64,000 nt of DNA. Source: Phycisphaeraceae bacterium (GTDB taxonomy: Bacteria > Planctomycetota > Phycisphaerae > Phycisphaerales > UBA1924). The DNA is taken from the NCBI GenBank assembly GCA_023898685.1, contig CP060234.1, positions 2,914,001 to 2,978,000 on the forward strand. Reading direction: 5' to 3'. The notes below the pieces were generated by a model, which worked only from the letters and a program-made list of their open reading frames with translations, was not told the DNA's origin and did no database searches. Numbering within the stretch: the first letter of the stretch is position 1; the number at the start of each line of letters is the position of its first letter. Positions 8,877 through 17,927 of this stretch are shown here, one piece after another. Position numbers and translations under genes: made by a program.

Positions 8877-9959
8877 CTACTTCACGTCCGCCATCACCGC
8901 CGCCAGGATGTCGCACGCGGCCTGAAGGTCCCGCCGGTCGATCATCTCTGTCACCGTGTGGATGTACCGGGTGCCGACCGTGATCCCCACGGTCTTCGCC
9001 CCCGCCGCTGCCTGCTGGGCTGCGGCCCCGTCCTGCCCGCCGGCCGCGAGGATCGACCGCTGGTAGGGGATCCGCTTCTTCTTCGCCAGAGTCTCGACCT
9101 GTGTCGCGAAGCCGTGGTCGGAGATGAAGCTCGAGTCCTTGAGATGCAGCGCGAACCCCTTGCCCTGCGTGGTCACGCTCTCGGCCTCGGGCACGCCGGG
9201 CGTGTCGCACGCGAGCGTCACGTCGATCCCAAGCCCGAAATCGGGCTTGACCGCGTACGACGCCGTCCTCGCCCCGCGCAGACCGACCTCTTCCTGGGTC
9301 GTGAACGCGACGACGACCTCCGCCGCGTGCCCCGCGCCGCTCTTAGCCAGCTTGCGGACCGATTCGATCCCCAGCCAGCACGCGACGCGGTTGTCGAGCG
9401 CCTTCGACACCAGCTTGTCGCCCATCTCGAGGAACGGCTCGTCCATCACGATGAAGTCGCCGATCTTGATCTTCTTCTTCGCCTCGTCCGGGCTCATCCC
9501 CACGTCGACGAAGAACTGCTTGACCGTCGGCACCTTCGTGCGGTCCTCGGGGCTTTGCGTGTGGATGGGCTTGCCCCCGGGGTTCATCACGCCCTTGTAG
9601 TCGCCGTCCTCGGCGCACACCAGCACGCGCCGGCTGAACAGGTTCCGCGGGTCGAACCCGCCCGCCGGGTCGACCCACAGGAACCCCTTGTCGTCGACCC
9701 AGCTCACGTAGAACCCGATCTCGTCCATGTGGCAGAGCTGCATCACCCGCGTCGGTTCACCGCGAACGGTCCGTTTCTTCGACGCTTTGCCCTTCCCCGC
9801 CGTGCGGGGCGCCCGCCGGCAGATCAGCGAGCCCATCGCGTCCGTCTCGACCTCGTCGAAGAGGCCCTTGATCTCCTCGGTGATCAGCGACCGCACACGC
9901 TCCTCACGACCCGGAACGCCCGGCGTCTCGCACAGCCTCTTCAGCAGATCGATGTTCAC
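8877..9959 (-). CDS. M42 family metallo-aminopeptidase
   Basis: 360 residues, typical for the family, from a GTG at 9959 preceded by GGAGG. M42 enzymes are cytoplasmic two-zinc aminopeptidases that form tetrahedral dodecamers. The metal and catalytic motifs are present in order: CHMDEIGF (His77, Asp79), SKALDNRVACW, FTTQEEVGLRGA (the Glu-Glu pair), GIDVTLACDTPG, and IHTVTEMID near the C-terminus. A Lys/Arg-rich insertion at about residues 50-66 sits between the first strand pair. It converges on the HTH-receiver gene. Confidence 0.93.
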   Translation of the reverse strand: MNIDLLKRLCETPGVPGREERVRSLITEEIKGLFDEVETDAMGSLICRRAPRTAGKGKASKKRTVRGEPTRVMQLCHMDEIGFYVSWVDDKGFLWVDPAGGFDPRNLFSRRVLVCAEDGDYKGVMNPGGKPIHTQSPEDRTKVPTVKQFFVDVGMSPDEAKKKIKIGDFIVMDEPFLEMGDKLVSKALDNRVACWLGIESVRKLAKSGAGHAAEVVVAFTTQEEVGLRGARTASYAVKPDFGLGIDVTLACDTPGVPEAESVTTQGKGFALHLKDSSFISDHGFATQVETLAKKKRIPYQRSILAAGGQDGAAAQQAAAGAKTVGITVGTRYIHTVTEMIDRRDLQAACDILAAVMADVK

Positions 9960-10105
9960 GATGACCTCCGTTTCTTCACGCCGGGGGACGCAGACCGCGC
10001 CGTGCCGGCAGGTACTGACCCGGAACAGTACGGCGTAGGATCCACCGACGCGACCACCCGGACGACACCGTTCACCGGGGCCGCGTCGAGAGGAGCGGAC
10101 CGACG

Positions 10106-11302
10106 ATGGCCCACATCAGCCCGCTGCACGAGCGGCACCTCCAGGCCGAGGCCTCGATGCGGCCCTATGGCCCGCTCGGGCTGCACATCGAGCTGGTCGA
10201 TTCGTTCGGCGAGCTCGACTTTGAGTACGCGGCCCTCCGCAAATCCTGCGTGTTGCTCGACCAGCCTCACCGGGGCACAATCGAAGTCACCGGCGACGAC
10301 CGCCACGAGTTTCTCAACAGCATGCTGACCCAGCAGATCAAGGGGCTCGGGGCGTTCCGTTCGACGCCCTCGTTCTGGCTGAACAAGCAGGGCCGCATCC
10401 TCGCCGACCTCCGTGTGCTCGAACTCGGCGACCGCGTGCTGATCGACCTCGACGCCCACGCCGTCGACGCGACCGTCGAGTCGCTCGCCGGGTACATCAT
10501 CACGGAAGACGTCGAACTGAACGATCTGAGCGACCGCCTCCATCGTCTGGCGCTCCACGGGCCATCCGCCATCGAACTGCTTATCGCCGCGTCTACGCAC
10601 AAGGAGGGCGCACCGCTTTCCGACCTGACCTCGGGCGCGGCTTGCCGCGTGGACGTCGCCGGCCGCGAGGTCATCGTCGAGCGCTTCGATACCGCCGGCG
10701 AGGTCGGGCTTGAGCTCACGGTGGACACCGACGCGGCCGCCAGCGTGTACGCACGCCTCATCGAGCTCGGTCAACCCCACGACGGCGACGAGCCCGGCAG
10801 CGTGGCGGGTCGTGTTAAGCTCCGCCCCGCGGGCTGGCTCGCGTACAACACCGCCCGCATTGAGGCGGGTACACCATTGTTCTACATCGATTTCTCCCCC
10901 GAGAGTCTCCCAGCCGAGACCGGGCTGCTCAGCAGCCGCGTCTGTTTCACCAAGGGCTGCTATCTGGGCCAGGAGATCGTCGCCCGGATGCACAACCTGG
11001 GGAAGCCCAAGCAGCGACTCGTCGCCTTCAAGCCCGGGGGGGACGAGCTCCGAGGCCCCGACGGCCTCGCCCGTCAGCCCGTGGGCGGCGCCCGGGTCTT
11101 CCCCGCGGGCGTCGAGCAGGCCGACCCAGTGGGCATCGTCACCAGTTCGACTACCAGCCCCATGCTGGGCGGCGTTCCCGCCTGCTTCGCGATTGTGAAG
11201 GGGCAGCACGCCGACCCGGGCACACCGCTCGCCGTCCACGCCGAGGGGGTGGTGCTCACGGGCGAAGTGCTCGACAGGCTCGCGTTCTACGAGCGCACCT
11301 AG
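10106..11302 (+). CDS. ygfZ: YgfZ-type folate-binding iron-sulfur protein (GcvT fold)
   Basis: 398 residues with a GAGGAG site before the ATG. The GcvT-like tetrahydrofolate-binding fold is recognisable from TIEVTGDDRHEFLNSMLTQQ through the glycine cleavage T C-terminal domain. The family-defining motif KGCYLGQEIV with its conserved Cys is at about residues 291-300, which separates YgfZ from true aminomethyltransferases. YgfZ supports assembly or repair of Fe-S enzymes using folate. It is divergent from the M42 peptidase gene. Confidence in the YgfZ assignment is high because of this motif. Confidence 0.9.
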   Translation: MAHISPLHERHLQAEASMRPYGPLGLHIELVDSFGELDFEYAALRKSCVLLDQPHRGTIEVTGDDRHEFLNSMLTQQIKGLGAFRSTPSFWLNKQGRILADLRVLELGDRVLIDLDAHAVDATVESLAGYIITEDVELNDLSDRLHRLALHGPSAIELLIAASTHKEGAPLSDLTSGAACRVDVAGREVIVERFDTAGEVGLELTVDTDAAASVYARLIELGQPHDGDEPGSVAGRVKLRPAGWLAYNTARIEAGTPLFYIDFSPESLPAETGLLSSRVCFTKGCYLGQEIVARMHNLGKPKQRLVAFKPGGDELRGPDGLARQPVGGARVFPAGVEQADPVGIVTSSTTSPMLGGVPACFAIVKGQHADPGTPLAVHAEGVVLTGEVLDRLAFYERT

Positions 11303-11339
11303 CAGCCCAACGGATGTCGGTTCGGCCTCGGACTGGTTT

Positions 11340-11548
11340 CAATGCGAAGGTCGCGAAGAGAGCGGTAGAGTCTGAACTCGAATGAGGCCCGAGCGCGAAC
11401 GACGGCTCATTGCGTGCTCGTTGCTTCGCACAATGCGATGCCGCTTGCGCTCAGGCCTCCATCTGATTCCCTTTCCCTGGATCTCTCCGCGTCCTTCGCG
11501 ACTCCGCGTTCAGCCTCTTGCTTCGAGCCCTTCGCGACCTTCGCGTTG
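11340..11548. repeat. Nested inverted-repeat element filling the ygfZ-ribD gap
   Basis: The outer arms 11340-11358 and 11530-11548 are inverted copies that match at 18 of 19 positions (core GCGAAGGTCGCGAAG). Between them, about 11383-11416 and 11424-11459 form a second, imperfect inverted repeat around GAGCGC/GCGCTC. The 17-mer CCTTCGCGACTCCGCGT at 11493-11509 recurs exactly at 41154-41170. This looks like a dispersed intergenic repeat family of this genome. The gap lies between convergent genes, so the structure may also end transcription. Confidence 0.65.
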
Positions 11549-11575
11549 AAGCGATCCGCGTAACCCCTGGCCTCA

Positions 11576-12730
11576 TCATGACGCCGGTTCGCCCCGCCGT
11601 CGATACGTCAGTTCCACGTCGTCCCCGACCCGCTTCACGCGGCACAGGTCGAACCGACGCCCCTCGCTCAACCGCTCCGTGACCCGTCCCGTCGCCGCGG
11701 CCATCGCCTCGGCGTCGCCCAGCAGCGTTGGCGCCACGTACACCACGGCTTCGCACACCAGATCCGCCTCGAACAGCGAGCCCAGCAGCCCGGGACCCGC
11801 CTCGACCAGCAGGTTCGTCACGTCGTGCTGCGTCGCGATCGCCTCGAGCAGCATGTCCAGCCTCAGCCGGCCCGATTCCGACAGGTGCTCCGGCACGCCG
11901 ATGAACTGGACGCCCATTGCCTCGAGCGCGGCCCTGCGGTCGGCGACGATGCCCGACGTCAGCAGGTCCTTGTGGCACGCGATGGAAGTGGGGGTGTCCT
12001 TCGCCGTGCTCAGCAGCGCCCTGTCATCGGTGATGTCGAAGTCGCGGTCGATCACGATCCGCCGGGCCTTTTTTCTCACGCGTCGCACGCCCCGGGCCGT
12101 GAGCATCGGGTCGTCGGCCATCACCGTCCCGAGCCCGGTCAGGATCGCGTCGACTCGCGCCCGCAGGCGGTGCACGCGCTTCCGCGAGCCCTCGCCGCTG
12201 ATCCACTGGCTCTCGCCCGTCCGCGTCGCGATCCGCCCGTCGATCGTCTGGGCCCACTTCGCGATCACCCAGGGCAGCCCGGTCGTCACCCGGTGCACGA
12301 ATGGATCGCTCAGCCGCGTCGCGAGCACGCTCGCGTCCGAGAGCTCCGCCTCGATCCCCGCATCACACAGCAGTTGTTGGCCGCCCCCCGACACGCCCGC
12401 CGGGTCGGGTCTCGCGTAGACCACCCGCTCGACTCCCGCCCCGATCAGTGCATCGCAGCAGGGGGGCTGCTTGCCGTGGTGCACACAAGGCTCGAGCGTG
12501 CAGTAGACAGTGGCGCCCCGCGGGTCCTCGCCCCGCCGCGCGCAGTCCGCCAGCGCCTCGCGTTCCGCGTGCAGCCCGCCGAAGCGGCGGTGGTGGCCCA
12601 TCCCGATCACGCGCCCGCCCTTGACGATCACCGCCCCGACCATCGGGTTGGGCTCGACGTCACCCGCCGCCCGCCACGCCAGCCTCGCGGCGAGGTCGAG
12701 CATCTTCCGCGTTGTGTGCTGGTTGGGCAT
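11576..12730 (-). CDS. ribD: Riboflavin biosynthesis deaminase/reductase RibD
   Basis: 384 residues from ATG 12730; an in-frame GTG at 12748, adjoining the stop of the upstream gene, would add six. RibD carries out the second and third steps of riboflavin synthesis: deamination of the pyrimidine, then NADPH reduction of the ribosyl group. The N-terminal zinc deaminase domain shows GGLHAEREAL and TLEPCVHHGKQPPCCDAL. The C-terminal reductase domain shows WAQTIDGRIAT, GLGTVMADDPML and LLVEAGPGLLGSLF. The gene directly follows the RNase HII-like gene on the same strand. Other riboflavin genes are not nearby. Confidence 0.95.
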   Translation of the reverse strand: MPNQHTTRKMLDLAARLAWRAAGDVEPNPMVGAVIVKGGRVIGMGHHRRFGGLHAEREALADCARRGEDPRGATVYCTLEPCVHHGKQPPCCDALIGAGVERVVYARPDPAGVSGGGQQLLCDAGIEAELSDASVLATRLSDPFVHRVTTGLPWVIAKWAQTIDGRIATRTGESQWISGEGSRKRVHRLRARVDAILTGLGTVMADDPMLTARGVRRVRKKARRIVIDRDFDITDDRALLSTAKDTPTSIACHKDLLTSGIVADRRAALEAMGVQFIGVPEHLSESGRLRLDMLLEAIATQHDVTNLLVEAGPGLLGSLFEADLVCEAVVYVAPTLLGDAEAMAAATGRVTERLSEGRRFDLCRVKRVGDDVELTYRRRGEPAS

Positions 12731-12748
12731 GGTGGGCTGACTCGGCAC

Positions 12749-13711
12749 TCAGGCGATCCGGATCAAAGCTTCGCGCTGCCCATCGCTCAGCAGATCCCGC
12801 GTATCCCCCAGCCACCGCCTCGCGTCCTGCACGTAGCCGGCCGTGGGTCGGAGGTCGCGTTTGAGCGCACAGAAGTGGCGGTTGAACCGCGTCATCATCA
12901 GTTCGCGCACGAGCTTGGCCGTCATCGACGCGAGGGCCGCGGGCAGGTGCTTGTCCTCCGCCTCGGTCTCGAAGTGCAGCGCCACCCGCCCCCCGCGGAC
13001 CAGGTACCTGCTCGCCCGGCTCGTCCGCGCGTCGAGTTCTACCCCCTCGCCCGGGAACGCCTTCGCGACGATGTCCTCGTAGTCCAGCCGGCCGCTCTGC
13101 CGGTCGCAGATCACCCGGACCGGCCCGTCGCTTGCGTCGGCGGCCTCGCGCAGCAGTTCCGCCACGGGTCCCGCCGTTGTTTCCGCCTTCGACCCCGTCG
13201 CGCGAATCACGTCGTTGAACGCCGCCTCCGGCACCAGCTTCACCCGCAGCCCGGCAAGCGACACGCCCGCGCGCTCGAACGCCGACGCGAGCATGTTGGC
13301 GTCGATCCGCGCACGCTCGGCGCCCCCCTCCAGAGGAAGCGATACCGGCTCGCCCCTGTACCAGGCCGGTTCCGGCACCGCCTCGCCCAGATAGCCCAGC
13401 AGCGACGCATCGTCCCGCGCCACCTCGTCCCGCGTCGCCAGCCCCGCCAGCACCGCCCGCTCGAGGTGCACGCAGGGATGGTGCTTGCGGGTGTCGTTGG
13501 GTAGCTTGAGCTTCTTCGAGTCCCCGATCGGGATCCGCTCGCCCGCCTCCCGCACCGACTTCCCGACCGCCTGGGAGAGCAGGGCCCACAGATCGGGGGC
13601 CGGGTCGCCTTCCTCCCAGCCCCGGACCTCGAAAAGGGCCATCCCGACCACCAGCGGCCCCAGCATCGGGCCGTAGCCGGCTTCGTCGATCCCGCAGTAG
13701 AGCACGCTCAC
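12749..13711 (-). CDS. RNase HII-like ribonuclease, long variant
   Basis: 320 residues from the GTG at 13711, chosen because the fold begins immediately (LYCGIDEAGYGPMLGPLVVG). RNase HII removes ribonucleotides and RNA primers from RNA-DNA hybrids. All four acidic metal ligands appear to be present: Asp9 and Glu10 in IDEAG, Asp in VICDRQ, and Asp in EDKHLPAALASMTAKLVREL; GDSKKL is also conserved. Two features are unusual: Tyr13 replaces the Arg/Lys of the canonical GRG motif, and the protein is about 100 residues longer than typical RNase HII. The ribosome site is weak. A substrate different from classical RNase HII is possible. Confidence 0.75.
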   Translation of the reverse strand: MSVLYCGIDEAGYGPMLGPLVVGMALFEVRGWEEGDPAPDLWALLSQAVGKSVREAGERIPIGDSKKLKLPNDTRKHHPCVHLERAVLAGLATRDEVARDDASLLGYLGEAVPEPAWYRGEPVSLPLEGGAERARIDANMLASAFERAGVSLAGLRVKLVPEAAFNDVIRATGSKAETTAGPVAELLREAADASDGPVRVICDRQSGRLDYEDIVAKAFPGEGVELDARTSRASRYLVRGGRVALHFETEAEDKHLPAALASMTAKLVRELMMTRFNRHFCALKRDLRPTAGYVQDARRWLGDTRDLLSDGQREALIRIA

Positions 13712-13921
13712 CGTGACAGGGTATCGCCCGACCCGGGGGACGTCCGGGCGATCTGTCCGGACGCGACTGATCGGCACCTTCGGCACAGACCATCGAAGAT
13801 CCGGGGGCGATAAGCCGTGGCCCCGCAGGTGGTTCGAGTTGGCCCGGGGTCGGGTCGATACCGACGACCAGCATTGGTCCCCGCGCGGGGATCGGCCCGC
13901 ACACCGCACCGGAGTCCTCTC

Positions 13922-16669
13922 GTGAAGCGCACGACCCACATCGACGTGTTCCGACCCCAGCCCGTCATCGTCACATCGCTCGTCGCCTCGCTCGCCGCCG
14001 TTCTGGGGGGATGCTCGGCGACCCACACAGCCCACAACACCGGCTCGTTCGAGAAGACCGGCCTGGCGAGTCTCTCGACCGCCCAGATCTCGCCGGACGC
14101 CACCACGGGCGTCTACACCGCCCAGGACTACGAGCAGGAGGCCAACGCCGTCAAGCTGCCCGACCAGTGGCTCAGCGAGGCCGAGTACGGCACCGCGTCG
14201 ATCGAGTCTCGCCGCGCCGCGGCCGAGGCCGCCAAGATCACCGCGGCCGCCGGTTCCAGCGAGTCCTACGCCGCTGCCGATTCGGCGCTCGCCGAGTCGT
14301 ACGGGCAGGCCAGGTCTGAGCTGGCGCACGCGGACATGATCAAGAGCGTCTACGACGCCAAGATCGCCGAGCAGCGCGCCCAGATCGATGCCCGCGAGCA
14401 TTCGTTCAAGGCCGAGGCCGGTCGTCGCGAGGCCTTCCTTACCGCGTCCATCGCCGAGTGGCAGGCCGAGGTCGAGCGGATGCGTTCGGGCGGCGAAGCG
14501 GCGTGGAACGACGCGATGGCCCGTCACGACAAGCTGCTGGCCGAGCGCCAGGCGGTCGAGCAGCGCGGCCAGGCGACGATCGACAAGATGTCGCAGGTTT
14601 CCGACCTGACCGCCAGCCGAGCCTCCGAGAAGGTCAAGGCCCTGCGCACCGAGGCCCAGAGCACCACCGATACCACGGCGGCCCAGGTCACCGAGCTGAG
14701 CACGAAGATCCAGTCGGTCCGCGACCAGACCTCGGCCAACGTCGCGAGCCTGCGTCAGCAGGCCGAATCGCTGCGCGAATCGACGTCCAGCACGGTCGCC
14801 GAGCTGATCGCCGAGGCCGAGGCGCTCAACACCCAGGACGTCCAGGGTGATTACTCCAACGCGCTCAAGGAGGCCCAGACCGCGTTCGAGGCGGCGATGA
14901 GCGACACCGCCACGCTGCGTTCGCAGGCGGTCGAGAGGCGCATGGCCGCGGCCGCCGAGTCCGAGCGTCGCCTGGCCGAGCTCAAGCAGAGCGAGCAGAA
15001 CACGCGGGCTGCCTACGACGAGGCGATGTCGCACATCGATTCGACGGTCAAGTCGACCCTCGCCGACATCAGCGTCCGTCGCGCCAAGGCCGACGAGGTT
15101 GAGAAGTCGGCCCGCGCCGCCTACGTGCAGGCGGAGACCGACGCCCGGGTCAAGGCGGTCCTCGCCGAGAGCACCCACCAGCGTGAGATGGCCGAGGACG
15201 AGTTCGAGCACATCCGTGCGCAGGCGAACGCCGAGGCCGCCGCTCTGCAGGCGAAGCTCTACAAGCAGATCGCCAAGGACCTCAAGTCGGGCAAGGTGAC
15301 GCTGGACCCCAAGGTCGAGGCGAACCCCAACACCCCGAGCGACAGCACCGAGGCGCCCGAGTTCTCTGACGCGTCGCCTGAGCAGCCGGTGGTCGAGCCC
15401 GACCGCATCGCGCTGTTCAAGACGGGTCTGGCCGAGGCGAGCAAGATCCGCGTCCAGTGCGACGCCGATGAGACCGCCTCGTACGCCCAGCGTGATTCGG
15501 AGACGGCCAGCTTCAACGCCTGGCTCGAGCAGGCCAACGCCAAGCACGAGTCGTGGCACGCCCGCATCGACGCGTTCGGCAACCAGTGCGACGCCGATGT
15601 CGCGGCGATGCTCTCCAGGGCTGAGTCGATCGCGTCCGGCGCCGACGCCGCCCGCGAGAAGGCCTTCGTGGTCGCCGAGAGCGACAAGCAGAGCACGATG
15701 GCCCGGATCGCCAGCCTCCACGCCAAGGCCGAGGTCACCGAGAAGAAGAACCTCGCGCGCGTTGAGCAGTTGCTCGCCCAGGCCGACACCTCGGCCCGCA
15801 ACGGCGACAGCGAGGTCCGCACGCTCGAAATCCGCCGCGATTCGACGATGCGTCGCGGCAAGGCCCGCAGCCGCGAGCTGCTCGTCGAGGCCGACTCGCT
15901 CGAGCAGAGTCAGGCCGCGGTGGTCTCGCGCATGCGGGGCGAGATCGACTCTGCCCGCCGGATCCTCTCCAGCGAGCTCGCCCGTCTCGATCAGAGCGCC
16001 AAGACCTTCTACTCGGTCGCCAAGGCCGACTATGAGGAGCAGAAGGTCCTCGCCGACACCTTCGAGAAGATCAGCGTCGCCAACGCGACCGAGCTGACCG
16101 CGGCCCACGTCTCGGCCCGGAAGCAGGCGGCCGCCGACGTCCAGTACCTCAACCGCATGGCCGACGCCAACCAGATCAGCGCCGGCGCCGAGGTCGACCG
16201 CATGGTGGCCGAGGCGAACACGGGCCAGAAGCTCCGCGAGGCGGCCGACCTGGCCTTCCGCGCCGAGGTCGACGCCCGCCAGCGCATCGCCCAGGCCGCG
16301 GCCGGTGAGCAGCACGCCATCGCCGATGCCCAGGAGCAGGTTGTCCGCTCGCAGTTCGACTCGCGTATCGCCTCGACGATCTCGTCGCGCGACCGTGCCT
16401 ACGCCGACGTCTACCTCGACAACTTCCGCGACGCCTCCCGCAGCCGCCAGGCGTTTGCCGATGCGGCCCGCTACGAGGAGCTCGCCAACGCCGCGCTCGA
16501 GCGGCTCAACGCCGCGGCCCGCTCGTTCGGCCGCACGGCCGACGAGAACTGGGATGCCCGCCTGGCTATCCCGACCGGTTTCAGCCAGCCTACAAGCACC
16601 GACGAGCTCTACCGCAAGGCGAGCCAGAAGCTCAACGAGAACACCTTCGCCAACGTCGATGTGGACTGA
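13922..16669 (+). CDS. Very long coiled-coil lipoprotein
   Basis: 915 residues from GTG 13922, with CCGGAG upstream. The signal region ends in the lipobox LGGC (Cys31). The rest is almost continuous Ala/Glu/Arg/Gln-rich heptad sequence, broken by a Pro/Ser/Glu-rich hinge near residues 470-510 (PNTPSDSTEAPEFSDASPEQ). Long lipid-anchored coiled coils in the envelope can act as spacers or tethers; no enzymatic motif is visible and the family is not one I recognise. It is monocistronic, with its own terminator, and divergent from the RNase HII gene. The low-complexity composition creates a huge antisense open frame that is not a gene. Confidence 0.8.
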   Translation: MKRTTHIDVFRPQPVIVTSLVASLAAVLGGCSATHTAHNTGSFEKTGLASLSTAQISPDATTGVYTAQDYEQEANAVKLPDQWLSEAEYGTASIESRRAAAEAAKITAAAGSSESYAAADSALAESYGQARSELAHADMIKSVYDAKIAEQRAQIDAREHSFKAEAGRREAFLTASIAEWQAEVERMRSGGEAAWNDAMARHDKLLAERQAVEQRGQATIDKMSQVSDLTASRASEKVKALRTEAQSTTDTTAAQVTELSTKIQSVRDQTSANVASLRQQAESLRESTSSTVAELIAEAEALNTQDVQGDYSNALKEAQTAFEAAMSDTATLRSQAVERRMAAAAESERRLAELKQSEQNTRAAYDEAMSHIDSTVKSTLADISVRRAKADEVEKSARAAYVQAETDARVKAVLAESTHQREMAEDEFEHIRAQANAEAAALQAKLYKQIAKDLKSGKVTLDPKVEANPNTPSDSTEAPEFSDASPEQPVVEPDRIALFKTGLAEASKIRVQCDADETASYAQRDSETASFNAWLEQANAKHESWHARIDAFGNQCDADVAAMLSRAESIASGADAAREKAFVVAESDKQSTMARIASLHAKAEVTEKKNLARVEQLLAQADTSARNGDSEVRTLEIRRDSTMRRGKARSRELLVEADSLEQSQAAVVSRMRGEIDSARRILSSELARLDQSAKTFYSVAKADYEEQKVLADTFEKISVANATELTAAHVSARKQAAADVQYLNRMADANQISAGAEVDRMVAEANTGQKLREAADLAFRAEVDARQRIAQAAAGEQHAIADAQEQVVRSQFDSRIASTISSRDRAYADVYLDNFRDASRSRQAFADAARYEELANAALERLNAAARSFGRTADENWDARLAIPTGFSQPTSTDELYRKASQKLNENTFANVDVD

Positions 16670-16700
16670 CCCCTGATTCGACAGACTCCGTGGTGCGCGA

Positions 16701-16726
16701 AACCCGGGCGTGAGCCCGGGTTTTCT
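16701..16726 (+). terminator. Rho-independent terminator of the coiled-coil lipoprotein gene
   Basis: AACCCGGGC (16701-16709), loop GTGA, GCCCGGGTT (16714-16722), then TTTTCTT. Flanking GTGCGC/GCGCC sequences can extend the stem. The remaining 270 bp to the PilJ gene show no further clear element. Confidence 0.85.
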
Positions 16727-17000
16727 TGTGCGCCACCGTCAGCGTATCGGACGGCCATGCCGAGACGAAGCCGATCGGCGACACGCCCCGGCCGGTCAGG
16801 ATCGGTCCTGATCGGGTGGGAGGCCGAGTAGGCCGTTTATTTCGGCGGGATCTGTCAGATTTCACTTGGCGGGCGGTTCGTGCAAAACCGGCCGACGGAC
16901 CTGTCCGACGACGCAGGTGCGTCACCACGCGAGCCCTCCGGGTGATCGGCATCCGAATCGGAAGAGGGCGGATCAGCGGCCAACGCAGGGGGACCAGACC

Positions 17001-17927
17001 ATGACCATGAAGACGCTTGTACTATCCGTCGTCGCGATCGCATCGACCGTGTTCGTACCCGGTATGGCGGCGGCCGCCCCGGCGGCCGAGGAAGTCACCC
17101 CGGAACAGTGGGGCTCTGTGCTCAACCTGTCCGGTCGTCAGCGGATGCTGACCCAGAAGATGAGCAAGGAAGCCCTGCTCGTGGCCGCGGGCGTCGACGC
17201 CGACGCGAACCGCGAGAACCTGGGCAAGACCATGGCGATGTTCGAGACGACGCTGGCCGGCCTGCGCGACGGCGACGAGTCGGTCAACCTGCCCGGCACC
17301 GCGAACGGCCGGATCGTCAAGCAGCTCGACGAGGTGAAGACGCTCTATGGCGAGATCGAGCCGATCTTCCGCTCGATCGTGGGCGGTGCGACGCCCGGCG
17401 GGACCGAGATCGCGACGATCGCGGCGAAGAACCCGCCGCTGCTCGTGGAGATGAACAAGGCCGTCAAGATGTACGAGCGTGAATCGCAGAAGGTGCTGGT
17501 GGGCAGCGGCGATCTCGCGGTCGTGATCAACCTCTCCGGCAAGCAGCGGATGCTGACGCAGAAGATGTCCAAGGAGTTCCTGCTGGTTTATCTCGGCGTG
17601 AACGTCGACGAGAACCGGCTGAACGTGCGCGAGACGAGCTCGCTGTTCGATCGCACCCTCAAGGGGCTGCTCGACGGCGACACCGACCTCGAACTGCCCG
17701 GCACCACCGAGCAGTCCATCCGCGACCAGCTCGCCAAGGTGGGCGAGCTCTGGACCGCGTTCTACCCGGTGGTCTCAAAGGCGGGTGATTCGGGCGTGAC
17801 GCTGACCGAGGCCGACGTGGAGGTCGTCGCCCAGAAGAACCTGCCGCTGCTCAAGAACATGAACGAAGCCGTTCAGATGTACGAGAAGCTCGCGAAGGGC
17901 GAGTCCTTTGCGCACGGTGGTGAATGA
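17001..17927 (+). CDS. Exported protein with two PilJ-type sensory domains
   Basis: 308 residues from ATG 17001, with CAGGGGGA eight bases upstream. A signal peptide ends at AAAAP (about residue 27). Two copies of the PilJ/NarX-like four-helix module follow: NLSGRQRMLTQKMSKEALL near residue 40 and NLSGKQRMLTQKMSKEFLL near residue 180, each trailed by a long helix with NPPLLVEMNKAV or NLPLLKNMNEAV. This domain usually forms the periplasmic input of chemoreceptors and nitrate sensors; here it is free and exported. The next gene is a chemoreceptor whose ATG overlaps this stop, so a soluble sensor partner for that receptor is a reasonable inference. Confidence 0.85.
   Translation: MTMKTLVLSVVAIASTVFVPGMAAAAPAAEEVTPEQWGSVLNLSGRQRMLTQKMSKEALLVAAGVDADANRENLGKTMAMFETTLAGLRDGDESVNLPGTANGRIVKQLDEVKTLYGEIEPIFRSIVGGATPGGTEIATIAAKNPPLLVEMNKAVKMYERESQKVLVGSGDLAVVINLSGKQRMLTQKMSKEFLLVYLGVNVDENRLNVRETSSLFDRTLKGLLDGDTDLELPGTTEQSIRDQLAKVGELWTAFYPVVSKAGDSGVTLTEADVEVVAQKNLPLLKNMNEAVQMYEKLAKGESFAHGGE

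Noticed and set aside
12749..16315. 1188-codon minus-strand open frame opposite the coiled-coil lipoprotein gene
   Set aside because: Only its last ~320 codons, from 13711, encode a recognisable protein (RNase HII-like). The rest is the antisense of repetitive Ala/Glu/Arg codons and has Leu/Gly/Arg low-complexity sequence.
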